Of a stretch of 13,046 bases of DNA, positions 12,866-13,046 are shown in pieces (positions within the stretch are counted from its first letter, which is position 1; each line of letters begins with the position of its first letter). The stretch is from contig SIAL01000048.1 in the NCBI GenBank assembly GCA_009691815.1, positions 1 to 13,046 on the forward strand, written 5' to 3'. Source of the stretch: Gemmataceae bacterium. GTDB taxonomy: Bacteria > Planctomycetota > Planctomycetia > Gemmatales > Gemmataceae. Made by a program: the position numbers and the translations under genes. The notes below the pieces were generated by a model. That model saw only the letters and a program-made list of their open reading frames with translations. It ran no database searches and had not been told where the DNA came from.

Positions 12866-13046
12866 TCATTTGCACCGACTTTAAGAATCCCGGTTTGCCT
12901 TTGGCATCGGTTTTGTTTTCCCAACGAGTGAGCAACACCTCTGCGGTGGCTTGGAGCGGAACCGGGCCACCTCGGGCCAAGAGACCCATCTGATTGGCAT
13001 CCAGCAACACTCGAATGGTCTCGCGCCTTGGGGGCTGACCCGACTG
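12852..13046 (-). CDS. C-terminal part of an unrecognised protein, cut by right edge
   Basis: A continuous minus-strand frame enters from the right edge and ends at TAA (complement of 12852-12854), giving 64 residues. It reads Q-S-G-Q-P-P-R-R-E-T-I-R-V-L-L-D-A-N-Q-M-G-L-L-A, then R-G-G-P-V-P-L-Q-A-T-A-E-V-L-L-T-R-W-E-N-K-T, and ends S-V-Q-M-T-W-Y-P. The amino-acid mix looks like real protein rather than a shadow frame, and it converges on the peroxiredoxin gene. I recognise no family. The last codons and the stop lie within the final, degenerate unit of the 15-bp repeat; the perfect units continue in the same frame beyond the stop. Confidence 0.65.
   Translation of the reverse strand, partial: QSGQPPRRETIRVLLDANQMGLLARGGPVPLQATAEVLLTRWENKTDAKGKPGFLKSVQMTWYP

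Noticed and set aside
12655..12993. Repeat-encoded frames on both strands (S-G-C-Q-A and L-A-P-R-S units)
   Set aside because: They arise because a 15-bp repeat without stops is open in several frames; neither has a credible start or non-repeat domain.

Overview
The window looks like chromosomal DNA of a planctomycete, probably near the Gemmata group. The indicators are a DUF1559 pseudopilin-like protein with an H-X9-DG motif, a small lipoprotein gene directly behind it, a Trp/Tyr-rich YXWGXW-type secreted protein, a kinase-like/WD40 fusion, and generous, often divergent intergenic spacing. No rRNA, tRNA, insertion sequence, phage gene or CRISPR array is visible. TGA is used as an ordinary stop elsewhere in the window (YXWGXW gene, nnrE), so it is not globally reassigned.

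Layout. Positions 1-2827 (minus strand) hold an apparent operon: lemA, then a membrane M48 metalloprotease of the HtpX type with a long C-terminal extension, then an SMR-family (EmrE-like) transporter cut by the left edge. Positions 2828-3180 are an intergenic stretch with terminator-like hairpins facing outward. A small secreted protein (3181-3585, +) follows, then a 640-residue kinase-like/WD40 protein (3813-5735, +). A TolC-like outer-membrane efflux protein (5810-7102, -) converges on it. A divergent intergenic region leads to ispD (7372-8115, +), which encodes a MEP-pathway isoprenoid enzyme. A bidirectional terminator separates ispD from the minus-strand pair DUF1559 protein/lipoprotein (8275-9540).

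Positions 9939-12684 (plus strand) carry the YXWGXW protein, overlapping NAD(P)H-hydrate epimerase (nnrE), and then a peroxiredoxin. The peroxiredoxin is the main discovery. Its frame is continuous from 12142 to 12684 except for one TGA at codon 76, exactly where the peroxidatic cysteine of a PrxQ/BCP-type enzyme should be (T-P-G-U-T-V-E-C). A hairpin with the geometry of a bacterial SECIS element follows the TGA. I read this as an exported selenocysteine peroxiredoxin (180 residues, U76), which a standard gene caller would split into two fragments.

The right end has a strong terminator, a 15-bp minisatellite (12731-12865) and the C-terminal end of an unrecognised minus-strand gene. That gene's stop codon lies inside the last repeat unit and is in frame with the array. 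Functionally the window mixes envelope proteins (LemA, HtpX-like, SMR, TolC-like, YXWGXW, DUF1559, lipoprotein) with metabolite repair, redox defence and isoprenoid synthesis. No single pathway unites it.
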